This document shows, piece by piece, positions 1-5,797 of a DNA stretch of 5,797 nucleotides (positions are counted from its first letter, which is position 1; each line of letters begins with the position of its first letter). A program made the position numbers and the translations under genes. Under the pieces are notes generated by a model. It searched no databases. It worked only from the letters and a program-made list of their open reading frames with translations, and was not told the DNA's origin. This stretch comes from a bacterium (GTDB lineage Bacteria > 4484-113 > JALSIF01): the NCBI GenBank assembly GCA_026981635.1, contig JALSIF010000032.1, positions 1 to 5,797 on the forward strand. Direction: 5' to 3'.

Positions 1-506
1 GCCCGACGGGCTTTCTCGGCGTCGGGAAGCTGGGCCCGGATTCTGAGCCAGGCCTGCTCCTTGCTCAGGCCGCGGGCCATGAGCCGGCGCACCTTCTCCT
101 CGTCGTTTGCCACCACCGCCCATACCTTGTCCACCAGCTCCTCCAGCCCCTTCTCATAGAGCAGGGGGACCACCACCACCAGCGTCTCATTCTGACGGCG
201 GAAGGTGGCGATCTGTTCTCTTAGCCGGCGGATCACTTCAGGGTGAACCAGTGCCTCAAGCTGGCGGAGCTTCTCCGGCTCGTGGAAGACCAGTTCGGCC
301 AGCTTGGTCCGGTCAATCTCCCCGTCGGGGCGCAGAAACTGCCTGCCGAAATGGGCGACGATCTTCTGGTAGGTGGGGGTGGATTTGGCCATCACCTGGT
401 GGGCAAGCTGGTCGGCGTCCACCACCTGGGCCCCGTACTTTTCCCTTAGCATCCGGGCCACGGTGGACTTGCCGGCTGCCACCCCGCCGGTTAGACCGAT
501 GATCAT
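1..506 (-). CDS. coaE: Dephospho-CoA kinase, C-terminus cut by window edge
   Basis: CoaE phosphorylates the ribose 3'-hydroxyl of dephospho-CoA with ATP, the last step of coenzyme A synthesis, in the cytoplasm. Translating leftward from the ATG at 506-504 gives 168 codons without a stop before position 1. The protein opens MIIGLTGGVAAGKST, with a Walker A P-loop at residues 7-14 (GGVAAGKS). It continues with VDAD (about 29-32), LVHPEV (86-91), VPLLYEKGLEEL (113-124), and an arginine-rich lid segment ending ARGLSKEQAWLRIRAQLP (144-161), all in the family order. The family is usually about 200 residues, so roughly 30 C-terminal residues lie outside the window. The start overlaps the S1 gene stop as ATGA. 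The purine run AAAGGGG ends only one base before the ATG, too close to be a normal ribosome binding site, which suggests re-initiation after S1 translation. Identification is secure; the 3' end is unseen. Confidence 0.95.
   Translation of the reverse strand, partial: MIIGLTGGVAAGKSTVARMLREKYGAQVVDADQLAHQVMAKSTPTYQKIVAHFGRQFLRPDGEIDRTKLAELVFHEPEKLRQLEALVHPEVIRRLREQIATFRRQNETLVVVVPLLYEKGLEELVDKVWAVVANDEEKVRRLMARGLSKEQAWLRIRAQLPDAEKARR
503..506 (-). other. ATGA stop/start overlap of the S1 gene and coaE
   Basis: The minus strand reads ATGA: ATG starts coaE and TGA ends the S1 gene. The only upstream purine run abuts the ATG, so coaE translation probably depends on ribosomes finishing S1. Confidence 0.9.
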
Positions 507-1990
507 TCCCCTTTCTGGTCGTCCTGCTCGGCTTGCTCTTCCTTCTTGGCTCCGAGGAGCTTCTCAAACTCTTCCTTGAAGACCTCTCCCAGGGTGAGTT
601 TTCTCTCCTCTCCCTTGGACTCGGCAACCGGCAGCTCAACTGCCTCCTCTTCGCGCTTGGGCTCCGGTTTCTTCTTCTCAAACAGAGCCCGCACCGAGAC
701 CTTGATGCGGCGGCTGGAGGGATCAATGTCGGTGATGCGAACCAGGAACTCGTCCCCCTCCTTGATGCGCTCGCGGGGATGGCTTAGCCTCTCCAGGGCG
801 ATCTCTCCGATGGGCAGAAAGCCGTCAAAGTATTCGTCCAGGGTGACGATCACTCCCCGGTCAAGGAGCTTTTGAGCGGTAACCTCCACTTCCTGGCCCA
901 CCCGGTACTTCTCCGAGATGTAATTCCAAGGGTCGTCCTCTACGTCCTTGCTGGAAAGCTGAACCTTGCGCTCCTTGAGGTCCACCCGCTTCACCTTGAC
1001 CTGGAGCTTGTCTCCCACCTTGACGATCTCGCCCGGGTGGTTGAACTGGCGGTAGGTAAGCTCGCTGCGGTGGACCAGTCCGGTAACCCCGCCGGGAAGC
1101 TTGACGAATACCCCGAAGTCGGTCACATTCTCCACCTCTCCCTCATAGACCTCCTCGGGGATGATGTCCAACAGAGGGTCGGTCTGAAGCTGTTTGAGGG
1201 AGAGGGAGATGCGCCGCTCCTCGGGGTCCAGGGCGATGATCTTGGCGCGGATCCTCTCCCCCGGCTTGAGGACCTCTTTGGGGTGGTTTACCCGGTTCCA
1301 GCTGAGCTCGCTCACATGCAGCAGGCCGGTCAGGTTCTCGGTCACCTTGACGAAGGCGCCGTAGTCGGTTAGGGATTCAACCTCTCCCTCAATGATCATC
1401 CCCTCCTGGAGGGAGTCAAACTCCTGCTGCAGGCGGCTCTCCTTCTCCTGCAGGACCAGCTCCTTGCGGCTGAAGAAGAGACGATGGGGGAAACGCTTGT
1501 CATCGCCCCGGTCGCGCTCAATCTCCACCAGATGGGCCTGGCGCTGTTCGCCCACCTTGGGCCTGTCAAAGGGGAAGCTCTTCTCGTGGATGAACCCCCT
1601 CAGCAGGCCGCCGTAGGCGGAGACCTCGTAGCCCTTCTTGACCTTTCGCTCTATGGTGATGGTCACCAGGTTGCCCTCCTGCTTGTCACGCTGGGCCTCA
1701 AGCAGGGCGTTTTGGTAGTCCACCTGGCGCTTGGAGACTTTGATGTCGCCTCCCCGGCGGCTGATGATCTTTACCCTGACCGGGTCGCCCTCCTGCAGGC
1801 GCTCCAGGTCAACCTCGCTTACCTCCTCCACCGGCAGGATGGCCTCAGACTTGGCGCCGATGTCTACATAGATGGCATCTTCGGTGATCTTCACCACCCG
1901 GCCCTCAACGATCTGGCCGGGGCGAAGACCCCTCCGTTCTTCAAAGCTCTCTTGGAGCAGCTCCTCAAAATGCTGCTTGCCGTCACTCAT
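503..1990 (-). CDS. rpsA: Ribosomal protein S1 (bS1), five S1 domains
   Basis: S1 binds single-stranded mRNA and helps deliver it to the 30S ribosomal subunit. The 495-residue product shows five consecutive S1-type OB-fold repeats at about 25-90, 105-177, 196-266, 279-348 and 363-436. The third and fourth are the most canonical (DYGAFVKV then TGLLHVSELS at 209-230; DFGVFVKL then TGLVHRSEL at 291-311). The second is divergent. The N-terminal helix (FEELLQESFEERRGLRPG, 8-25) and the following GAKSEAILP resemble the start of E. coli S1, where the helix docks on protein uS2; this argues for a genuine ribosomal S1 rather than a generic S1-domain protein. E. coli S1 has six domains and about 557 residues, so this version lacks one repeat. 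The last 58 residues are a charged Lys/Glu tail containing TLGEVFKEEFEKLLG (466-480). The gene lies 50 bases after hemW and overlaps coaE by ATGA. Confidence 0.92.
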   Translation of the reverse strand: MSDGKQHFEELLQESFEERRGLRPGQIVEGRVVKITEDAIYVDIGAKSEAILPVEEVSEVDLERLQEGDPVRVKIISRRGGDIKVSKRQVDYQNALLEAQRDKQEGNLVTITIERKVKKGYEVSAYGGLLRGFIHEKSFPFDRPKVGEQRQAHLVEIERDRGDDKRFPHRLFFSRKELVLQEKESRLQQEFDSLQEGMIIEGEVESLTDYGAFVKVTENLTGLLHVSELSWNRVNHPKEVLKPGERIRAKIIALDPEERRISLSLKQLQTDPLLDIIPEEVYEGEVENVTDFGVFVKLPGGVTGLVHRSELTYRQFNHPGEIVKVGDKLQVKVKRVDLKERKVQLSSKDVEDDPWNYISEKYRVGQEVEVTAQKLLDRGVIVTLDEYFDGFLPIGEIALERLSHPRERIKEGDEFLVRITDIDPSSRRIKVSVRALFEKKKPEPKREEEAVELPVAESKGEERKLTLGEVFKEEFEKLLGAKKEEQAEQDDQKGE

Positions 1991-2040
1991 CTACCCAGTT
2001 GGCCTCCAGTTGATCGGTTGGTCCCCCGTGGTTGTTTTCC
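1991..2040 (-). other. hemW-S1 spacer, no terminator seen
   Basis: This 50-base gap separates the hemW TAA from the S1 ATG. It contains the S1 ribosome binding site and a duplicated CAACTGG, but no GC-rich hairpin followed by a T run and no convincing -10/-35 pair. Read-through from hemW into the S1 gene is therefore the simplest reading, although a weak internal promoter cannot be excluded. Confidence 0.55.
2003..2007 (-). promoter_or_regulatory. Candidate ribosome binding site of the S1 gene
   Basis: On the minus strand GGAGG lies 12 bases before the S1 ATG at 1990, longer than the usual 5-9 bases. It is flanked on both sides by the heptamer CAACTGG (2012-2006 and 2001-1995). No better purine-rich motif lies closer to the start. 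Confidence 0.5.
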
Positions 2041-3306
2041 TTACTCTACCGCCGAAGGGGGCTTCCTAACCTCAATCTCACCCTGCCGTCCAGCTCGGCT
2101 AAGCTCAAAGGTGACAAGGGAGGCAAGATAGTCTAGATGCTCAAGCCCCTGGCTGGTCATGGAAAGCTTGCCCTCGGCAAGAGCTAGGTATCTTATCAGC
2201 TCGGGGTGAAGCCCTAGGAGCTCAGCCAGCTTGCTCTCCTCGGCGGGTCTCATCCGCACCCCCCAGATCGTCCTCAGCCCTACCGCCAGCTCCTCCAGAC
2301 GGCGCCGCTCAGTGTCGGCCTGCTCCATCCAGGCCACCGGCAGACGGTTTCGGCTGAGGCACTCCACGTAGTCTCGCAGGCTGGTGGTGTTTCGGTAGCG
2401 GATTCCATCCAGGTGGCCGTAGGCGCCCAGTCCCAGGGCGAGGTACTCCACCCCGAACCAGTATTTCAGGTTGTGGCGGCACTCGTGGCCCGGGCGGGCG
2501 AAGTTGCTCACCTCGTAGCGGTAGAGGCCGAAGCTCTCCGCCTTGGCAATGAGTATCCCAGTAAGCTCGGCCACCTGGCTGTCATCGGGCATCTCCACCC
2601 AGCCCTTGGAAATCCATCTGACCAGCGGCGTTCTCCCCTCCGGGGTGAGCTGGTAGGCGGAAAGGTGGGGCGGGTGGAAGCTGAGCACCTCCCGCAGGCT
2701 CCTTCCCCAGCTGGCCGGAGTCTGTCCAGGGATGCCGTAGATGAGGTCAAAGTTGAAGCTCTCAAAGCCCGCCTCCGCCACCAGGGAAAGCTTTTCCAAT
2801 AGACCCCTTCGCCGGTAGGTGCGGTGGAGGAAGGCCAACTCCCGGTCGTCGGTGGACTGGACCCCCATGGAGATGCGGTTTACCCCCGCCCTTCTCAGGG
2901 TGGCAAGGTATTCCCGGCTAATGGTGTCGGGGTTGGCCTCCACCGTGATCTCGGCCCCGGCGGGGAGGTTGAAGATCCGGGCCACCAGCTCTATGAGCCG
3001 GGCCAGCTCCCCCGGGGGCAGGGTGGTGGGGGTGCCGCCGCCGATGAAGAGGGTGTCGTAGCGGGAAGGACTTAGGCTCAGCCGGTAGAGCTGGATCTCC
3101 TTTCTCAGGGCGGCAAGGTAGGCGTCCAGCAGGCGGTCGGAGATGCGCACGCAGGGGTAGGAGGCAAAGTCGCAGTAGGAGCAGCGCCGGAGGCAGAAGG
3201 GGATGTGGATGTAGATCCCCCGTGCACGGCTGACCGGCGGCTTTTGGGGCGTGCGGGGCCGGACCCCAAGCCTCCTTCCTTCCGCCCTGAGAGAGAGGGT
3301 GCTCAT
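2041..3306 (-). CDS. hemW: HemW-type radical SAM haem chaperone
   Basis: The 421-residue protein belongs to the HemN/HemW radical SAM family. The cluster motif C38-x3-C42-x2-C45 sits in IHIPFCLRRCSYCDFAS, followed by Phe where true coproporphyrinogen III dehydrogenases (HemN) have a fourth Cys; this favours HemW. The SAM-binding GGGTPT is at 89-94, EANPD at 123-127, and the HNxxYW motif linked to haem binding is at 278-283 (HNLKYW). A HemN C-terminal domain covers about 333-395. HemW is understood to bind haem and pass it to apoproteins, and is often misannotated as an oxygen-independent oxidase. Usual length is about 380. The excess here is mainly an Arg-rich N-terminal extension (1-29) and a short C-terminal tail. 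No other in-frame ATG, GTG or TTG lies between the ATG and the core domain, so this start is favoured. The gene starts within the lepA stop codon (ATGA). Confidence 0.95.
   Translation of the reverse strand: MSTLSLRAEGRRLGVRPRTPQKPPVSRARGIYIHIPFCLRRCSYCDFASYPCVRISDRLLDAYLAALRKEIQLYRLSLSPSRYDTLFIGGGTPTTLPPGELARLIELVARIFNLPAGAEITVEANPDTISREYLATLRRAGVNRISMGVQSTDDRELAFLHRTYRRRGLLEKLSLVAEAGFESFNFDLIYGIPGQTPASWGRSLREVLSFHPPHLSAYQLTPEGRTPLVRWISKGWVEMPDDSQVAELTGILIAKAESFGLYRYEVSNFARPGHECRHNLKYWFGVEYLALGLGAYGHLDGIRYRNTTSLRDYVECLSRNRLPVAWMEQADTERRRLEELAVGLRTIWGVRMRPAEESKLAELLGLHPELIRYLALAEGKLSMTSQGLEHLDYLASLVTFELSRAGRQGEIEVRKPPSAVE
3303..3306 (-). other. ATGA stop/start overlap of lepA and hemW
   Basis: The minus strand reads ATGA: ATG starts hemW and TGA ends lepA. 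Together with the GAGG site 8 bases upstream, this arrangement points to translational coupling of hemW to lepA. Confidence 0.9.
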
Positions 3307-5150
3307 CGCTTTTTCCTCTTCTCCTCAGGTCCCTTCTTGAGCACCGCCAGGAAGGCCTCCTGGGGGATCTCCACCCGGCCCACCATCTTCATCCGCTTCT
3401 TGCCCTCCTTCTGGCGCTCAAGGAGCTTTCGCTTGCGGGTGATGTCTCCCCCGTAGCACTTGGCGGTCACGTCCTTTCTCAGCGGTGGGATGTTTTCTCT
3501 TGCTATCACCTTGCCTCCTACGGCGGCCTGGAGGGCAACCTCAAAGAGCTGGCGGGGGATCACCTTGCGCAGGGTCTGGATCACCGCCCGCCCGCGGCGC
3601 TGGGCGTCCTGGCGGTGGCAGAGGAAGCTGAGGCTGTCTACCGGCTCGCGGTTGACCAGGATGTCCACCCGGACAAGATCGGCCGGCTCATAGCCGGCTA
3701 GCTGGTAGTCAAAGCTGGCCATCCCGCGGGAGAGGGTCTTTAGCTGGTCGTAGAAGTCAAGCAGGATCTCGGCCAGGGGCAGGCGGGCGTGGATGTTTAC
3801 CCGGTTTCCTGGCAGGTACTCAATCTCCCCTAGGCTGCCCCGGTGGCGCTGGATGAGCTCAATCATGGGGGACATATAGCTCACCGGAGTAAGCACGGTG
3901 GCCTCCACGATGGGCTCCAGGATCTGGTCTATCTTGGCCCGGTCGGGGAGCTTGGAGGGACTGTCTATCTCCAGCTCGCTTCCGTCGGTGAGCCTTACCC
4001 GGTAGACCACCGAGGGGCTGGTGGCCACCAGCTCAATCCCGTACTCGCGCTCAATCCGCTCCTGGACGATCTCCATGTGGAGCAGGCCAAGAAAGCCGCA
4101 GCGAAAGCCAAAGCCAAGCGCATCGGAGCTCTCCTGCTCAAAGTGGAGGGCGGCATCGTTCAGGGAGAGGCGCTCCAGGGCGCTCTTTAGCTCCTCATAC
4201 TGCTCGGAGTTCACCGGATAGAGGCCGCTAAATACCATCGGCTTGGCGGGACGATAGCCGGGCAGGGGCTGGCTGGCGGGCCGCTTCTGTTGGGTCAGGG
4301 TGTCGCCTACCCGGGCGAGTCTCACCTCCTTGATGCCGGTCATCACAAACCCCACCTCGCCTGCCCTAAGCTCCTCTTGGTCCCTAAGCTCGGGGGTGAA
4401 TATCCCCACCCGGTCCACCTTGGCCCGGGCGCCGCTTCCCATCAGCAGCACCTCGTCTCCCTTGCGCACGGTGCCCTCAAAGATGCGCACGTAGGTGACC
4501 ACGCCGAAGTAGTTGTCGTAGTGGCTGTCAAAGACCAGCGCGCGCAGGGGGCGGTCGGGGTCGCCCTGGGGTGGGGGGATGCGCCTAATGATGGCGGCGA
4601 TGAGCTCCTCCACCCCCTGGCCGGTCTTGGCGCTCACCTTGACGATCTCATCCTCCCGGCAGCCGATGAGCTGGGTGAGCTGCTCGGTGACCCCGGGGAT
4701 GTCGGCGGTGGGGAGGTCTATCTTGTTGATCACCGGGATGATCTCCAGTCCCTCCTCCACCGCAAGGTAGAGGTTGGCGATGGTCTGGGCCTCCACCCCC
4801 TGGGCGGCGTCCACCACCAGCAGGGCGCCCTCGCAGGCCTTGAGGCTGCGGCTCACCTCGTAGGAGAAGTCCACATGGCCGGGGGTGTCAATCAGGTTTA
4901 GCTCGTAGGTCTTTCCCCCTTCTTCCCACAGCATCCTCACCGCCTGCATCTTGATGGTGATGCCCCGCTCCCGCTCCAGGTCCAGCCGGTCAAGGACCTG
5001 CTCGCGCATCTCCCGGGGGTCAAGCGTGCCGGTGATCTCCAGCAGGCGGTCGGCCAGGGTGGACTTGCCGTGGTCAATGTGGGCGATGATGCAGAAGTTG
5101 CGGATCTGCTCCTGGGGGGTGTGGCTAGCGGGGTGCGCTTGTTTAGCCAT
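3303..5150 (-). CDS. lepA: Translation factor LepA (EF4) GTPase
   Basis: LepA is a ribosome-binding GTPase, described as back-translocating elongation factor EF4 and also implicated in initiation or 30S assembly. The 615-residue protein is full length (E. coli LepA is 599). GTPase motifs are all present: G1 AHIDHGKST (23-31), G2 RGIT (62-65), G3 DTPGH (88-92) with the catalytic-type His92, G4 NKID (142-145) and G5 SAK (173-175). An EF-Tu-like beta-barrel domain II follows (about 203-285), then EF-G-like domains III (about 303-380) and V (about 410-495). The LepA-specific C-terminal domain comes last, with GGKVIARENIPPLRKDVTAK (545-564) and CYGGDITRKRKLLERQKEGK (565-584). It is the first gene of the leftward string and overlaps hemW by four bases. 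The ATG at 5150 gives a roughly 15-residue lead before the conserved IRNF, normal for the family, and an in-frame TAA lies just upstream. Confidence 0.98.
   Translation of the reverse strand: MAKQAHPASHTPQEQIRNFCIIAHIDHGKSTLADRLLEITGTLDPREMREQVLDRLDLERERGITIKMQAVRMLWEEGGKTYELNLIDTPGHVDFSYEVSRSLKACEGALLVVDAAQGVEAQTIANLYLAVEEGLEIIPVINKIDLPTADIPGVTEQLTQLIGCREDEIVKVSAKTGQGVEELIAAIIRRIPPPQGDPDRPLRALVFDSHYDNYFGVVTYVRIFEGTVRKGDEVLLMGSGARAKVDRVGIFTPELRDQEELRAGEVGFVMTGIKEVRLARVGDTLTQQKRPASQPLPGYRPAKPMVFSGLYPVNSEQYEELKSALERLSLNDAALHFEQESSDALGFGFRCGFLGLLHMEIVQERIEREYGIELVATSPSVVYRVRLTDGSELEIDSPSKLPDRAKIDQILEPIVEATVLTPVSYMSPMIELIQRHRGSLGEIEYLPGNRVNIHARLPLAEILLDFYDQLKTLSRGMASFDYQLAGYEPADLVRVDILVNREPVDSLSFLCHRQDAQRRGRAVIQTLRKVIPRQLFEVALQAAVGGKVIARENIPPLRKDVTAKCYGGDITRKRKLLERQKEGKKRMKMVGRVEIPQEAFLAVLKKGPEEKRKKR
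3315..3318 (-). promoter_or_regulatory. Ribosome binding site of hemW inside lepA
   Basis: On the minus strand GAGG lies 8 bases before the hemW ATG, within the last codons of lepA. A second purine block, GAGGAG, sits at 3326-3321. The good spacing supports the ATG at 3306 as the start, despite the unusual extension it gives HemW. Confidence 0.7.
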
Positions 5151-5167
5151 GGGCCTTTGGGCTGGTG

Positions 5168-5173
5168 ATTATA
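5168..5173 (-). promoter_or_regulatory. Candidate -10 element of the lepA promoter
   Basis: The minus strand carries a perfect TATAAT here, in one of the few AT-rich patches of the window. About 17 bases upstream is TTCAGG (5196-5191), only a poor match to TTGACA. Transcription would begin near 5161, leaving a leader of only about 11 bases before the lepA ATG. That leader holds just AAAGG three bases from the start, so lepA mRNA may be nearly leaderless. The hexamer is clear; its use as a promoter is inferred. Confidence 0.5.
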
Positions 5174-5245
5174 TGCCTAGTTCCTACCCGCCTGAAACCC
5201 TTTTTGCCGCCCGCCTACCTACCTAGTGGCTACCCCAAAGACCCC

Positions 5246-5254
5246 AAGGAGGTG
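5246..5254 (+). promoter_or_regulatory. Strong ribosome binding site of the exported-protein gene
   Basis: AAGGAGGTG is a near-perfect complement to the 3' end of 16S rRNA. The GGAGG core ends 8 bases before the ATG at 5261, ideal spacing. It fixes the start of the rightward gene and is the strongest such site in the window. Confidence 0.85.
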
Positions 5255-5260
5255 TCAAAG

Positions 5261-5797
5261 ATGAGACTTGCTGACAGACTTGGCAGGCTGGCTCTGGTGG
5301 GCTTGGTTCTGGTGCTGGTGGCCGGTGGTGCGATCCAGGCCCAGGAGGGACCTCCCCGGCACGGCCCTCCCGACAGGCCCGGCCTGCATGACCGGGCCCA
5401 GCGTACCCGGCCCATCCTGGGAGAGGTGATTGAGCTTACCGACCAGGGAATGGTGATAAGGCCCCACCTTCCCCCCGAGATCGCAAAGAAGCTTCGGGAG
5501 AAGGGCAGGAGCCTTCCCCCGCTTCCCGAAAAGATTGAGGTGATCTTTGCCGACCAGGTGCGCTTCGTGGACTCCCTGGAAGGCGGGCCCAAGACGGTAA
5601 ACCCCTTCAGCGAAGGGGACGAGGTGGTGGTCTTTGGACGCCGGAGCGACCGGGGCTTGGTTGCCTTCCGGGTGGTTGATGCCGAGGTTGCCCGGGCCTA
5701 CTTTGAGCGCATGAAGGAGCGGGGCGGGGAGCGCCGGGCGAAAATTGAGCAGGCCCTGAAGGAGAAGTTTGCCTGGGGCAAGGCGAGTATCAAGGAG
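5261..5797 (+). CDS. Exported protein of unknown function, C-terminus cut by window edge
   Basis: The gene runs 179 codons from the ATG to the right window edge with no stop. The protein begins with a clear signal peptide: basic start with Arg2, Arg6 and Arg9, a hydrophobic core at 10-24, and a likely signal peptidase I cut after IQA (residue 27), so the mature protein would be outside the cytoplasmic membrane. No lipobox Cys is present. A Pro/His/Arg-rich linker (about 30-51) follows. A beta-rich segment (about 52-140) comes next, with GEVIELTDQGMVIRP, then KIEVIFADQVRFVDS, then EGDEVVVFGRRSDRGLVAFRV. This pattern of turn-over, value-setting and GD-V-V-G strands recalls small OB-like domains of exported proteins such as DUF5666, but that is only a resemblance. 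The end (about 141-179) is charged and probably helical. Codon use matches the neighbouring genes. I do not recognise the family. Confidence 0.85.
   Translation, partial: MRLADRLGRLALVGLVLVLVAGGAIQAQEGPPRHGPPDRPGLHDRAQRTRPILGEVIELTDQGMVIRPHLPPEIAKKLREKGRSLPPLPEKIEVIFADQVRFVDSLEGGPKTVNPFSEGDEVVVFGRRSDRGLVAFRVVDAEVARAYFERMKERGGERRAKIEQALKEKFAWGKASIKE

Larger units (their letters stand above)
5151..5260. other. Divergent intergenic region between lepA and exported-protein gene
   Basis: These 110 bases separate two genes transcribed away from each other. They hold the candidate lepA -10 on the minus strand and, on the plus strand, the ribosome binding site of the rightward gene. I found no convincing plus-strand -10/-35 pair. 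Short direct repeats are present: CCTA three times in tandem (5214-5225) and ACCCCAA twice at a 9-base period (5232-5238, 5241-5247). No hairpin terminator is visible. Confidence 0.6.

Noticed and set aside
107-502. Plus-strand Pro-rich open frame of 131 codons
   Set aside because: It is antisense to coaE, whose P-loop and other family motifs are clear. The Pro/Arg/Gly content is typical of GC-rich antisense frames.
872-1372. Plus-strand open frame of 166 codons opposite S1 domains
   Set aside because: It mirrors the repeated S1-domain codons. Its apparent repeats are antisense copies of the S1 repeats, not a separate protein.
1484-2131. Plus-strand open frame of 215 codons opposite the S1 gene and the hemW end
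   Set aside because: It spans two confident minus-strand genes and their spacer, has low-complexity Leu/Ala/Asp content, and has no family signature, so it is a coding shadow.
2041-3306. Reading the radical SAM gene as coproporphyrinogen III dehydrogenase (HemN)
   Set aside because: The cluster motif is followed by Phe rather than a fourth Cys and the HNxxYW motif is present, both pointing to HemW.
4290-4901. Long open frame (203 codons) on the plus strand, opposite lepA
   Set aside because: It lies wholly antisense to the GTPase and domain II coding region of an unmistakable lepA. Its composition (Gly/His/Leu/Val rich) is the mirror of GC-rich codons, and it has no recognisable motif.
5201-5233. 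Possible plus-strand promoter with TTGCCG as -35
   Set aside because: The sequence at 17 bases spacing (GGCTAC) bears no useful likeness to TATAAT, so I could not support a promoter for the rightward gene.
5230-5592. Minus-strand open frame of 120 codons upstream of lepA
   Set aside because: It is opposite the signal-peptide gene, which has an ideal ribosome binding site and a plausible secreted protein; the minus frame is Ser/Arg/Pro-rich with no motif.

Overview
This window looks like an ordinary chromosomal housekeeping locus from a GC-rich bacterium. The four fully recognisable genes are bacterial: a LepA/EF4 GTPase, a HemW-type radical SAM protein, a multi-domain ribosomal protein S1 and dephospho-CoA kinase. 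The proteins are rich in Glu, Lys and Arg. Both AGG and CGG arginine codons are common, which would suit a thermophilic or deep-branching uncultured lineage, but sequence reading alone does not allow a phylum assignment. I see no mobile element, CRISPR array, tRNA, rRNA, phage gene or defence system.

Layout. Positions 1-5150 hold a leftward (minus-strand) gene string, in transcription order lepA (5150-3303), hemW (3306-2041), rpsA-like S1 protein (1990-503) and coaE (506 to beyond position 1, cut by the window edge). lepA/hemW and rpsA/coaE each share a 4-base ATGA stop/start overlap. hemW and rpsA are separated by 50 bases with no visible terminator, so one transcript could carry all four. 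A 110-base divergent intergenic region (5151-5260) follows. On its minus strand is a perfect TATAAT hexamer positioned as a -10 element for lepA. To its right, rightward gene 5261-5797+ begins with a strong Shine-Dalgarno sequence and a clear signal peptide. It encodes an exported protein of unknown function and is cut by the right window edge.

How the genes relate. LepA acts on ribosomes and S1 helps bind mRNA to the 30S subunit, so half the operon concerns translation. HemW handles haem, and CoaE makes coenzyme A in the last step of its synthesis. The lepA-hemW pair is a widely conserved bacterial gene order, while rpsA-coaE as the continuation is less familiar to me. The divergent exported protein has no obvious functional link to the operon.

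No convincing undescribed system is present. The points most worth a second look are the unassigned exported protein, the two tight translational couplings, the basic N-terminal extension on HemW, and the five-domain S1 protein with its charged tail.
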